From: Acidobacteriota bacterium
GTDB taxonomy: Bacteria; Acidobacteriota; Terriglobia; Bryobacterales; Bryobacteraceae
Length of the DNA stretch: 64,000 bases
Direction of reading: 5' to 3'
Assembly: GCA_017307505.1 (NCBI GenBank)
Contig: JAFKEE010000020.1
Coordinates: 1 to 64,000, forward strand
The translations under genes were made by a program, and so were the position numbers. The notes beneath the pieces are model-generated. The model searched no databases, had not been told where the DNA came from, and was given only the letters and a program-made list of their open reading frames with translations. Below are positions 54,340-63,505 of this stretch, piece after piece (position 1 is the stretch's first letter; every line of letters begins with the position of its first letter).

Positions 54340-56682
54340 ATGCGCATGAAAAACACCTCGAAGTCCGGTTCGGCCGCCACGCCCCCTGCCGTCAAGGATA
54401 AGGCACCCGGCTACAGAAACCCCAAGCTGACGCCGGAGAGAAGGACCAAAGACCTTCTCGGCCGCATGACTCTCGAGGAAAAGGCCGCGCAGATGGTCTG
54501 CGTCTGGCAGAAGAAGGCCGAGACCCTCGTCGATGCTGACGGCCGGTTTGACCCGGCGAAGGCCAGGGCCGCCTTCAAAAAGGGCCACGGACTGGGGCAG
54601 GTGGGCCGCCCCAGCGACGCCGGCAAAGGCCTGGATGCGCGCCAGATGGCGGAACTAACCAACTCCATCCAACGCTTCTTCCTGGAGGAGAGCCGTTTGG
54701 GCATCCCCGTGATCTTCCACGAGGAATGTCTGCACGGCCAGGCGGCCAAAGGCGGCACCAGTTTCCCGCAGCCCATCGGCCTCGGGGCGACCTTCGACCC
54801 GGAACTCGCCGAAGCCCTCTACACGATGACCGCGCTCGAGGCCAGGGCGCGGGGCGCGCATCAGGCGCTCACGCCGGTGGTCGATGTCGCCCGCGATCCT
54901 CGTTGGGGCCGTGTCGAAGAGACCTTCGGGGAAGACCCATTTCTCGTCGCCCGCATGGGCATCGCCGCCGTGCGTGGGTTCCAGGGCGACGCCACGTTCC
55001 GCGACAAAACCCGTCTCATCGCGACCCTCAAGCACTTCGCCGCCCATGGGCAGCCGGAGTCCGGCATGAACTGCGCACCCGCCAATGTCAGCGAACGAGT
55101 CCTGCGTGAGACCTTCCTCTATCCGTTCGAACAGGCCATCCGGCACGGCGGCGCGATCTCCATCATGCCGTCCTACAACGAGATCGACGGGCTTCCTTCG
55201 CACGCCAATCGTTGGCTTCTGCGCGATGTGCTGCGTAAGGAATGGGGCTTCCAGGGCTACGCCGTCTCGGACTATTACGCCATCTGGGAACTCTCCTACC
55301 GGCCCGATACGCACGGCCACTTCCTCGCCAAAGACAAGAAGGAGGCGTGCCGGCTGGCCGTGGAAGCCGGTGTCAACATCGAACTCCCTGAGCCCGATTG
55401 CTACCTGCACCTGGTCGAACTGGTCCGCAAGGGCATCCTGAAGGAATCGCAGCTCGATGAACTCGTGGCGCCGATGCTGCTCTGGAAATTCCGCATGGGC
55501 CTCTTCGACGATCCCTATGTCGATCCCGAATACGCGGCGTCGGTTGCGGGCTGCGAGGCACACCGCGCAGTGGCGCTGCGAGCCGCGCGCGAGACCATCA
55601 CCCTGCTGAAGAACGAAGGCAGCCTCTTGCCACTGGACGCGGGCGCCCTCAAGACGATCGCGGTGATCGGCCCCAACGCAGCCCGGCCCATGCTGGGCGG
55701 CTACAGCGGCCAACCGGTGCACTGCTCCACGGTGCTCGACGGCGTGAAAGCGCGCGCCGGTAGAGGCGTGAAAGTCCTCTACAGCGAGGGCTGCAAGATC
55801 ACCCAGCCGGGCTCCTGGAATCAGGATGAAGTGCTCCCCTCTGATCCAGTGGAGGATCGCCGGCTCATCGCCGAGGCCGTGCGGACCGCCCGCAAGGCGG
55901 ACGTCATCGTGCTGGCCATCGGGGGCAACGAACAGACCTCCCGCGAGGCCTGGTCATTGCAGCACATGGGCGACCGCACCAGCCTCGATCTCATCGGACG
56001 CCAGGATGAACTGGTACGCGCCCTGCTGGCCCTGGGCAAACCGGTAGTCGTCCTTCTCTTCAATGGCCGCCCGCTCTCCATCCGTGAGGTCTCGGAGTCG
56101 GTGCCCGCGATTCTCGAGTGCTGGTATCTCGGCCAGGAGACCGGCACAGCCGTTGCCGAAGTCCTGTTCGGAGACGTCAACCCCAGCGGCAAACTGCCCA
56201 TCACCATTCCGCGTTCCGTTGGACACGTGCCCGCTTATTACAACCACAAACCGTCTGCCCGGCGCGGATACCTCTTCGACGAAGTCTCCCCGCTTTTCGC
56301 CTTTGGCTTCGGGCTCAGCTACACGACCTTCGAGTTCTCTCCACCCCGGCTTTCCAAGAAGAACATCCGCCGCGACGGCTCCGCCCGGTTGTCGGTGGAC
56401 GTGAAGAACACCGGAACCCGGGCCGGCACCGAGGTCGTCCAGCTCTACATCCGCGATCTCGTCAGTTCGGTGACGCGGCCCGTCAAGGAACTGAAAGGCT
56501 TCCAGCGCGTGGAACTGCAGCCGGGCGAATCACGCACGGTGACTTTCGAAATCACGCCCGAACTGCTCGCATTCTGGGATGTGAACCTGCGCTTCACCGT
56601 GGAGCCGGGCGACTTCGAGTTGATGACGGGCCAGTCGTCACGCGATGGCGACCTGCAGAAAACCACGTTGCGGGTGAGTTGA
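54340..56682 (+). CDS. Glycoside hydrolase family 3 (beta-xylosidase/glucosidase)
   Basis: 780 residues, no signal peptide, so probably intracellular. The ATG at 54340 or 54346 may be used. GH3 N-terminal barrel from about 30 to 350 with LTPVVDVARDPRWGRVEETFGEDP, KHFAAHG and the nucleophile D311 in GYAVSDYYAIW. The C-terminal sandwich and fibronectin-like domain show AIGGNEQTSREAWS and VKELKGFQRVELQPGESRTVTFEI. The enzyme removes terminal beta-xylosyl or glucosyl units from oligosaccharides brought in by the next gene's transporter. First gene of the xylan operon. Confidence 0.95.
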   Translation: MRMKNTSKSGSAATPPAVKDKAPGYRNPKLTPERRTKDLLGRMTLEEKAAQMVCVWQKKAETLVDADGRFDPAKARAAFKKGHGLGQVGRPSDAGKGLDARQMAELTNSIQRFFLEESRLGIPVIFHEECLHGQAAKGGTSFPQPIGLGATFDPELAEALYTMTALEARARGAHQALTPVVDVARDPRWGRVEETFGEDPFLVARMGIAAVRGFQGDATFRDKTRLIATLKHFAAHGQPESGMNCAPANVSERVLRETFLYPFEQAIRHGGAISIMPSYNEIDGLPSHANRWLLRDVLRKEWGFQGYAVSDYYAIWELSYRPDTHGHFLAKDKKEACRLAVEAGVNIELPEPDCYLHLVELVRKGILKESQLDELVAPMLLWKFRMGLFDDPYVDPEYAASVAGCEAHRAVALRAARETITLLKNEGSLLPLDAGALKTIAVIGPNAARPMLGGYSGQPVHCSTVLDGVKARAGRGVKVLYSEGCKITQPGSWNQDEVLPSDPVEDRRLIAEAVRTARKADVIVLAIGGNEQTSREAWSLQHMGDRTSLDLIGRQDELVRALLALGKPVVVLLFNGRPLSIREVSESVPAILECWYLGQETGTAVAEVLFGDVNPSGKLPITIPRSVGHVPAYYNHKPSARRGYLFDEVSPLFAFGFGLSYTTFEFSPPRLSKKNIRRDGSARLSVDVKNTGTRAGTEVVQLYIRDLVSSVTRPVKELKGFQRVELQPGESRTVTFEITPELLAFWDVNLRFTVEPGDFELMTGQSSRDGDLQKTTLRVS

Positions 56683-56707
56683 CCCGATCTCCGAAAGAGG
56701 CACTACG

Positions 56708-58192
56708 ATGGCTGACAGCTCACAGAAACTCGCGGTCCGCGAAAAGCTCGGCTACGCCTGCGGCGACATCGCTACGAACTTCTTCTTCCAATCGATGATT
56801 CTCTACCAGACCCGTTTCTACACGGACACGGTAGGGCTCTCCGCGGTGGCGGTCGGCACCATGTTCCTTGTGCTGCGGCTCGCCGACGCTGTCTTCGATC
56901 CGGTCATCGGTGCACTGTCAGACCGTACCCAGACACGCTGGGGCAAGTTTCGCCCCTGGATCCTGGGCACCGCCCTGCCCTTCGGACTGATCTTCTGGCT
57001 GGTGTATGTCTCACCCGACTTCGGACCGCAGGCCAAGCTGATCTACGCCTACCTCACCTATTCGCTCGTCATGATCCTCTACTCGGCGAACAACACACCC
57101 TATGCCGCGCTGATGGGCGTCATGACTCCGGATGTGAGCGAGCGGAACAATGTCGCGCGCTATCGCTTCGTCGGCGCCCTCATCGGCCAGTTCCTCATTC
57201 AGGCCTTGCCGCTGCCGTTGGTCGCCAAATTGGGCGGCGGCAATCCCGCGCGCGGCTGGGCCCTCACCATGGGCATCTTCGGCGGCCTCATCGTCCTGCT
57301 GAACCTGCTCACCTTCGCCAGCACCCGCGAGCGCGTGCAACCCGATCCGCGCCAGAAGTCCGACCTGCGCTCTGATCTCCGGAACGTCTTCACCTGCGGC
57401 CCGTGGATCGTGATGTTCATCCTTACCTTGCTCACCTTCACGATGCTCGTCGTCCGCGGCAGCTCTTCGAATTACTTCTTCGCGTACTACCTCGACCAGC
57501 AGCAGATCCGGTCGTTCCTCTCGGGCTTCGGCCTGGCGGGCGCCGCAGGTCCGGTGACCGGCGGGCGGGCCATCCTGGATGCGTTAGGCCTCCTCGTCAA
57601 CCCCGACGGCTCCAACGCCGCGGCGGTCGGCTTGAGCCTCTTCTTCGTCGTAGGGAGTCTGGTTCAGATCCTCGGCATTCTCGTGTCAAAGCCGCTGGCC
57701 GACCGTTTCGGCAACAAGGCCGTCTTCATCGCCGGCATGTTCGTGACGATGGTGGCCACGCTCCTCGTCTTCTTCGTCGGGCCGGCACAGATCCAATTGA
57801 TGTTCGCGCTGAGCATCCTCTGGGCCATCGGCTGGGGTCCGACGGTCCCACTGCTGTGGGTGATGATCGCCGATGTCGCCGACTATTCGGAATGGAAGAC
57901 ACACCGCCGGGCCACCGGCTTCATGTTCGCCGGTGTTCTGTTCGCTTTAAAGGCCGGCCTCAGCCTCGGCGGTGCATTGAGCGCCTGGGTGATCGACGCT
58001 TTTGGTTATGTCCCCAATGCCGTGCAGACGGAACACGCGCTGTTGGGGATTCGTCTTGGCGCGAGTGTCTACCCGGCGATCGCCATGGCGCTGGGCCTCG
58101 TCTGCCTGGCCAGTTACAAAATCGGGAAGAAACTCAACATTCAGATCCAGGAAGAACTCGCGGAGCGGCGCCGGAACTTTACCGCCGCCTGA
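56708..58192 (+). CDS. MFS sugar:cation symporter, GPH family
   Basis: 494 residues, 12 predicted helices. GPH/MelB features: KLGYACGDIATNFFFQSMILYQTRFYTD at the N-terminus, DRTQTRWGKFRPWI after helix 2 and DVADYSEWKTHRRATGFMF in the second half. Symporters of this group import melibiose, xylosides and glucuronides with Na+ or H+. An insertion of about 60 residues near the middle (YFFAYYLDQQQIRSFLSG and following) is long for the family. AGAGG precedes the ATG. It lies between GH3 and GH8 genes, so xylo-oligosaccharide import is likely. Confidence 0.93.
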   Translation: MADSSQKLAVREKLGYACGDIATNFFFQSMILYQTRFYTDTVGLSAVAVGTMFLVLRLADAVFDPVIGALSDRTQTRWGKFRPWILGTALPFGLIFWLVYVSPDFGPQAKLIYAYLTYSLVMILYSANNTPYAALMGVMTPDVSERNNVARYRFVGALIGQFLIQALPLPLVAKLGGGNPARGWALTMGIFGGLIVLLNLLTFASTRERVQPDPRQKSDLRSDLRNVFTCGPWIVMFILTLLTFTMLVVRGSSSNYFFAYYLDQQQIRSFLSGFGLAGAAGPVTGGRAILDALGLLVNPDGSNAAAVGLSLFFVVGSLVQILGILVSKPLADRFGNKAVFIAGMFVTMVATLLVFFVGPAQIQLMFALSILWAIGWGPTVPLLWVMIADVADYSEWKTHRRATGFMFAGVLFALKAGLSLGGALSAWVIDAFGYVPNAVQTEHALLGIRLGASVYPAIAMALGLVCLASYKIGKKLNIQIQEELAERRRNFTAA

Positions 58193-58222
58193 CCTCCTCT
58201 GCGGGCAACGGAGATTCCAGCC

Positions 58223-59500
58223 ATGAGACGAGCCCTGCTACTGACTCTCGCCATCTCACTCTACGGCGCTGCCGCCGCTGAAGCGCAATCCACCCCGGCC
58301 CGTCCAGTGACGGCCGGTGCTTTTGCCACCGGGCACTATCGCAACCTTTTTCGCGAGGCCGGGCATCCGCAAAAAGAGATCTCGGCAAAGATCCAAACCG
58401 CCTTCCAGCAGCTGTTCCACGGCGATCCGGAGACGCAGACCGTCTACTATGCCGCCGGGCAGAACGCCAACGGGCCGCTGGCCTACCTCAGTGACATCAA
58501 CAATCACGACGTACGCTCCGAAGGCATGTCCTACGGCATGATGATCGCCGTCCAGCTCAACAGGAAAGCCGAGTTCGACGCGCTCTGGAACTGGTCGAAG
58601 ACCTACATGTACCAGTCATCGCCCACCCACCCCTCCTATGGCTTCTTCTCCTGGTCCATGAAGCTGGATGGGACGCCCAATAGCGAGTCGCCGGCGCCCG
58701 ACGGCGAGGAATACTGGGCCATGGCGCTCTACTTCGCCTCCGGCCGCTGGGGCAATGGAAAAGGCATCTACGACTACCGCGCCGAAGCCGACCGGCTGCT
58801 GGACGCCATGAAGAACCGGAAGATCATCGACGGCCCCACAAACCGCGCTCCGGAGACCGGCGGCCCGGAGTTCCACCCGGAACACAAGATGGTGCGCTTC
58901 ACACCCAATCTCCGGCGGCCGGATCATACCGACCCCTCTTACCACCTGCCGGCGTTCTATGAACTCTGGGCCCGCTGGGGTCCCAAACCCGATCGCCCCT
59001 TCTGGGCGGCTGCGGCCACCATTAGCCGGGACTACCTCCAGAAGGCGACTCATCCGGTGACGGCACTCGCGCCAAACTACGCCAACTACGACGGCACGCC
59101 CGTAGCCGGCGCCGGTGGCCAGAACAACACCTTCGGGCCGGACGCCTGGCGTACCGCGGCGAACTGGGCTGTGGACTGGTCGTGGTGGGCCGCCGATCCG
59201 CGAGAGCGCGAATTAAGCGACAGGATCCAGGCCTTTTTCGAATCCGAAGGCATCGACAAATATGGGAACCGGTACACCCTCGGCGGCAAACCGCTGGGCG
59301 GCTCGCACTCCACCGCGCTGGTCGCCGCCAATGCCGTGACCAGCCTCGCGTCCACCAACCGCGAACGAGCTGCCAGGTTCGTCGAGGCGCTCTGGAAAGC
59401 CGAAATCCCATCTGGCCGCTATCGCTACTATGACGGCATGTGGTATCTCATGGGCCTGCTGCATTGCAGCGGGGAATTCCGCGTCTGGCCACCGAAATAA
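58223..59500 (+). CDS. Glycoside hydrolase family 8, Rex-type exo-oligoxylanase
   Basis: 425 residues with a signal peptide (LLTLAISLYGAAAAEAQ). GH8 motifs: general acid E100 in NNHDVRSEGMSYGMMIAVQ, WSKTYMY and ADGEEYW-like PDGEEYWAMALYFAS, and the Asp-containing DPSYHLPAFYELWARWG. This pattern fits reducing-end xylose-releasing exo-oligoxylanases rather than chitosanases. CGGAG lies 9-10 nt before the ATG. It acts outside the cytoplasm on xylo-oligosaccharides. Translationally coupled with the esterase gene 1 bp after its stop. Confidence 0.93.
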   Translation: MRRALLLTLAISLYGAAAAEAQSTPARPVTAGAFATGHYRNLFREAGHPQKEISAKIQTAFQQLFHGDPETQTVYYAAGQNANGPLAYLSDINNHDVRSEGMSYGMMIAVQLNRKAEFDALWNWSKTYMYQSSPTHPSYGFFSWSMKLDGTPNSESPAPDGEEYWAMALYFASGRWGNGKGIYDYRAEADRLLDAMKNRKIIDGPTNRAPETGGPEFHPEHKMVRFTPNLRRPDHTDPSYHLPAFYELWARWGPKPDRPFWAAAATISRDYLQKATHPVTALAPNYANYDGTPVAGAGGQNNTFGPDAWRTAANWAVDWSWWAADPRERELSDRIQAFFESEGIDKYGNRYTLGGKPLGGSHSTALVAANAVTSLASTNRERAARFVEALWKAEIPSGRYRYYDGMWYLMGLLHCSGEFRVWPPK

Positions 59501-59501
59501 C

Positions 59502-60872
59502 ATGACCCGAACGAACTCACGCTTCGCCCTCGCCCTCTTGTTCGCCGGGACGGCCGCTCTCGCGCAGCCGCCCGCAATCCCGCAGCAACTTACCTTCGCG
59601 CCCGATCACGCGAACGGCATCTATGACGTAGGCGAGACTGTGGGCTGGACCGTCACACCCGGCCCGGTCCCGCCATCCTACGCCTACAAATGGACCATTC
59701 GCCGGAACAACGCCGTGGTCCTGAAGGAAGGCAAACTCGATCTGTCCTCAGGTAAGGACAGGATTGAAATCGCCGCCGATGAGCCATCGATGCTCTACGT
59801 CGCCGTCGAGCCTTACGCCGCACTCGCGCCGGAACCATCGGCGAAGTCCCCTGCCGCTACTCCGGAACAACCCGCGACAGTCACGTTCACCGGCGGCAAC
59901 ACAGGCCGCAATACCGGACTCTACGCGGTCGGCGCCGCGATCGCACCCACCAGGATCGGACTCTCGACGCCGCCGCCACCCGATTTCGACGTGTTCTGGG
60001 AAGCCAAACTCGCGGCACAGGCCAAGATCCCCATCAACCCGGACCTGGCGCCCCTCGACACAGATGTACCAGGCGTCGAGCTCAGAATGTTCACGCTCGA
60101 TGCACTGGGCTCCAAGGCGCATGGCTATGTAGCCAAACCCGCCCGCGAGGGCAAGTTCCCTGCCCTGATCCAACTGCAGTACGCCGGCGTCTACGCCCTG
60201 AACGTGCGGGCCGTTGCCCAGCGCGCCGCCGCTGGCTGGCTGATGCTCAACGTCGACTCCCACGACAAGCTTCCCTCGGATCCGTCCGGCGGCATCCCGC
60301 GAAACTATCAGTCCGTGGGCAATACCGACCGCGAGAAATCCTACTTCCTGAACATGTACCTGCGCGACTCGCGCGTCCTCGACTATCTCCTCACCCGGCC
60401 CGATTGGGATGGCAGGACGATCGTTCTCACCGGCGGCAGCATGGGCGGCCAGCAAAGCCTCGTCCTGGCCGGCTTGCGGCCCGAAAAGATCACAGCCGCT
60501 CTGGTCTGCGTCCCCGCTGGCGCCGATACCAACGGAGCCCTGCACGGCCGCAAGCCCGGTTACCCCAACTGGCCATCGGACAACCCCGAGGTCATGAAGA
60601 CCGCGCTCTACTTCGATCCCGTCAACTTCGCACCCCACATCAAGGCGGCAGTCATGGCGGGCATCGGCTTCATCGATACCATCTCCCCGCCCGCCGGCAT
60701 CTGGACCGTGCTGAATCAGATCTCCGCCCCGAAGGAACCGCTCCCCCTGATCGAATCGGAGCACGACAATCTGACGCCCCAGAAAGGGCGTGCCTGCCCC
60801 GAGAGAACCCGGGAGTTGCTCAACCTGATGGTCAACGGCGGTGAGTTCAAGCCGGACGGGATCCGGCCGTAA
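59502..60872 (+). CDS. CE7-type acetyl xylan esterase, secreted
   Basis: 456 residues. ATG at 59502 with 1 bp after the GH8 stop; signal peptide (RFALALLFAGTAALAQ). An N-terminal Ig-like domain (about 25-135) precedes a CE7/AXE1 alpha/beta-hydrolase domain. Nucleophile S313 in TGGSMGGQQS, Asp in GIGFIDTISPPAG, His in ESEHDN. CE7 enzymes deacetylate xylo-oligosaccharides and cephalosporins. The gene completes a xylan operon (GH3, GPH, GH8, CE7). The N-terminal extension is unusual for CE7. Confidence 0.9.
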   Translation: MTRTNSRFALALLFAGTAALAQPPAIPQQLTFAPDHANGIYDVGETVGWTVTPGPVPPSYAYKWTIRRNNAVVLKEGKLDLSSGKDRIEIAADEPSMLYVAVEPYAALAPEPSAKSPAATPEQPATVTFTGGNTGRNTGLYAVGAAIAPTRIGLSTPPPPDFDVFWEAKLAAQAKIPINPDLAPLDTDVPGVELRMFTLDALGSKAHGYVAKPAREGKFPALIQLQYAGVYALNVRAVAQRAAAGWLMLNVDSHDKLPSDPSGGIPRNYQSVGNTDREKSYFLNMYLRDSRVLDYLLTRPDWDGRTIVLTGGSMGGQQSLVLAGLRPEKITAALVCVPAGADTNGALHGRKPGYPNWPSDNPEVMKTALYFDPVNFAPHIKAAVMAGIGFIDTISPPAGIWTVLNQISAPKEPLPLIESEHDNLTPQKGRACPERTRELLNLMVNGGEFKPDGIRP

Positions 60873-61158
60873 CGCGAGGGTTCCTGCGTAGGTTCGCACC
60901 GTCCCGGATCTGCCCTCAAGAGTAGGGCAAACAGACGGCGACAAGTTCAACCGCTGCGGCTGCGTTCCCACTGACACCTGCGACGTGCGGACCGCCGACT
61001 GGTCTACCTTGGCCGCTCTGCGGCCAGTCTACTCTCAGTGGGATTCAAACCTGACTCTGTACCCCGCCCCCTTCCCGGCCGATAGAAAGAGGGAAGGTCG
61101 GTTGCCAGTGTCACGGAGCAAAACACTTCTCTACGGCTACTTCCGGAAGCTCCGGGCA

Positions 61159-61818
61159 ATGACGGTTGCCTGCCGCTACATGGAGCGCCCTCAGCAGATC
61201 CGCTACCGCCATTTCACACTGGCGCCCGTCACCCTGCTGTGCCTGATACTCACTGTCAGTCTGAGCGCTGCCGAACGGCCTGGCTCCTGGACAGGACCTT
61301 ACCGTCCGTGTGACCGCCACGACGACGTTTTGAAGCGGGAGCCCATGAACCTCGGCGTTCGTTTCTCGACGGCCAACCCGGCCCTGCGAGCCGAGTTTGC
61401 GCACGCCATGAACTTCTGGGCCAGCATCCTTCAACTCGACTGGCACGAGGAAGATAGCCGGGCCTGCGCCATCCAGGTTGTCGACGGCGACCCAAGCCTG
61501 TTCCGCTCAGGTCAGGTCGCCCGGGCCCAGTTCCCCGGGCTCCCGGAGTATCAGGGCTGGATCGCCTTCAACCCCGGAGTGTCCTCTTCCTCAAATGAAC
61601 TGTTCGTGACCGCCGTCCATGAATTGGGACACATCCTGGGCTTGCCGCACAGCTCCAACGCGTCATCAGTGATGTACTTCCTCGCGCTCGATGGTCCGGT
61701 CTACCTCGATAGCGCCGATCTCACAGCCTTGGCAGCAAAGCACCGGCTGCGAGAAGTCACATCGACGAACAGCGCCCCCCAACCCTCACTCCAGGCCTGG
61801 CGGCGCGCGGCGTTGTAG
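61159..61818 (+). CDS. Secreted M10-type (matrixin-like) metalloprotease
   Basis: 219 residues with the start at 61159 (GGAAG upstream) or 61180; a hydrophobic signal follows (FTLAPVTLLCLILTVSLSAA). Zinc site HELGHILGLPHS, then SVMYF as Met-turn, which is the HExxHxxGxxH metzincin pattern. The domain is about 170 residues, small for a matrixin, with no visible propeptide or hemopexin repeats. It lies after the xylan operon but about 290 bp away, so probably independent. Substrate unknown. Confidence 0.85.
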   Translation: MTVACRYMERPQQIRYRHFTLAPVTLLCLILTVSLSAAERPGSWTGPYRPCDRHDDVLKREPMNLGVRFSTANPALRAEFAHAMNFWASILQLDWHEEDSRACAIQVVDGDPSLFRSGQVARAQFPGLPEYQGWIAFNPGVSSSSNELFVTAVHELGHILGLPHSSNASSVMYFLALDGPVYLDSADLTALAAKHRLREVTSTNSAPQPSLQAWRRAAL

Positions 61819-61852
61819 GGGTGCGATTTCCTTCTCCCGGCCGTCTCCCGCC

Positions 61853-63355
61853 TCACTCCGCCGGCCAGATGTACGTCCCCACCCCGCCGGGGCTCAACCG
61901 GATGTTCGCCACTGCCCCTCGATACTGGATGGCAAAGCCGCTCACCGACTGCGTTTCATTCGCGACCACCAGTACGATCTTTCCATCCGGAGTGCGGAAC
62001 GCCACATTCGGCAGAACCCGCGCACTGTCGGTGACCGCCACTCGCTTCACCCCCGGACGCTCCTCATCCTCGGTAAGCCCGACAGCCTTGTCGCCCGGAG
62101 CGGTCGAACCGATGCGCACCGAGCCCGGCCTCACGAACTTCGAGGCGTGGGCAATCGTGTAATACGCCAGGTTGATCGACACAGCATCCTTGTCCAGCGT
62201 CACCCCGCCCTGGCACATAGGACACCCTCCGTTGTCGGTATGCGGCTTGTTCTCCGGATCGGCGGCCAGGTTCCACAGGATCACATTCCGGCTCCAGTTC
62301 CGCGCCGTGTCGATTACCATCCGCTTGACGGTCGCCGCGATGTCGATCGTCGGACTACCCGGCTTTTCAATGATCATCTGTTCCGTGAAATAGACGTTCT
62401 TGTCGGGACGCGCCACATGCATCAGACCCATCGCCGCAATGTCGCCGCCGTAATGGTGGAAGCCCGAACCATCGGCAAAGCGGGAAATCACCGGATCGCT
62501 CAACAGCGTCAACGGATAATCGGGCCGGTCGCAGTTGTGATCGAACAGGATCACCTTCGTCTTCAGCCCCGCCTTGGTGAACGCCGGATAGAGATGGTCC
62601 CGCAGGAATACCAGTTGCTCGCCGACCTGCCACTGCATGCTGGGCGTATTCTTCGAATTCAGCGGTTCGTTCTGGATGGTGATCGCATCAATCGCGAGCC
62701 CCTCCTTCCGCATCTCTTCCACATACCGCACCAGATACTGCGCATACACCGGGTAACACCGCTCCGCCAGCGCACCGCCACGAACATTCTGATTCGTCTT
62801 CATCCACACCGGAGCCGACCAGGGAGACCCCAGGATCTTGATCCCCGGAGCAATGGCCAGAATCTCCTTCAGTACCGGAATCACATCTTTCCGGTCCTGC
62901 CCGAGGTCGAACTTCTTCAAGTCAAAATCCGTCTCACCGGGCGCCAGGTCGTCGTAGGAGAAGACGAAGCTGTTCAGGTCAGAGGCGCCAATGGTCAGCC
63001 GCAGGTAGCTCACACCGATCTGGTCCCCATCCCTGCCGAATACCCGCCGCAGCACCCCGGCCCGAGCCTGGGGACTCATCTTCGACAGCAGTTCCGCGCT
63101 TCCGCCTGTCAAGGCAAAGCCGAAGCCGTCGATCGTCTGCATCTGCTGGCCCGGATCCACAACAATCGCCGGCCCATGAGCGCGCCCACTCGTCTGGAAC
63201 GCCACCGTTCCTGGCTGCCTCTGAAACAGAGCGGACCGGTCCCTGGTGGTAACCCAGCTCTCGATCTGTGCCTGTCCGCTGTTCTGGGCGCACCCAATGC
63301 CGGCGCCGGCGGTCAGACACTCCAGCGCCAGAACCACACAAAGATCCGTTCTCAT
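61853..63355 (-). CDS. Glycoside hydrolase family 30, secreted
   Basis: 500 residues. The ATG at 63355 is chosen because a signal peptide follows (LCVVLALECLTAGAGIGCAQ); upstream frame is open but unlikely. GH30 (beta/alpha)8 motifs: QTIDGFGFALTGGSAELL, GSPWSAPVWMK, acid/base in ITIQNEP and nucleophile in VYFTEQM. The C-terminal beta-sandwich is present (VAFRTPDGKIVLVVANE). Family members are glucosylceramidases, beta-1,6-glucanases or xylanases. The neighbourhood favours a plant polysaccharide, but this cannot be settled here. Convergent with the M10 gene. Confidence 0.93.
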   Translation of the reverse strand: MRTDLCVVLALECLTAGAGIGCAQNSGQAQIESWVTTRDRSALFQRQPGTVAFQTSGRAHGPAIVVDPGQQMQTIDGFGFALTGGSAELLSKMSPQARAGVLRRVFGRDGDQIGVSYLRLTIGASDLNSFVFSYDDLAPGETDFDLKKFDLGQDRKDVIPVLKEILAIAPGIKILGSPWSAPVWMKTNQNVRGGALAERCYPVYAQYLVRYVEEMRKEGLAIDAITIQNEPLNSKNTPSMQWQVGEQLVFLRDHLYPAFTKAGLKTKVILFDHNCDRPDYPLTLLSDPVISRFADGSGFHHYGGDIAAMGLMHVARPDKNVYFTEQMIIEKPGSPTIDIAATVKRMVIDTARNWSRNVILWNLAADPENKPHTDNGGCPMCQGGVTLDKDAVSINLAYYTIAHASKFVRPGSVRIGSTAPGDKAVGLTEDEERPGVKRVAVTDSARVLPNVAFRTPDGKIVLVVANETQSVSGFAIQYRGAVANIRLSPGGVGTYIWPAE

Positions 63356-63505
63356 GATTGCTCTCAGTGTTTCAGAGCTTATCATCGCCGCCAGCCGGAG
63401 ACTAAACCACTCGGCAGCGGCGAAAGCAAGATCCGGACCCGGGGACACCTAGACGCGGACGCCGGGTTGCAGCGCAACCCGCCGCAGGCGCCGGATTCAC
63501 GCCGG

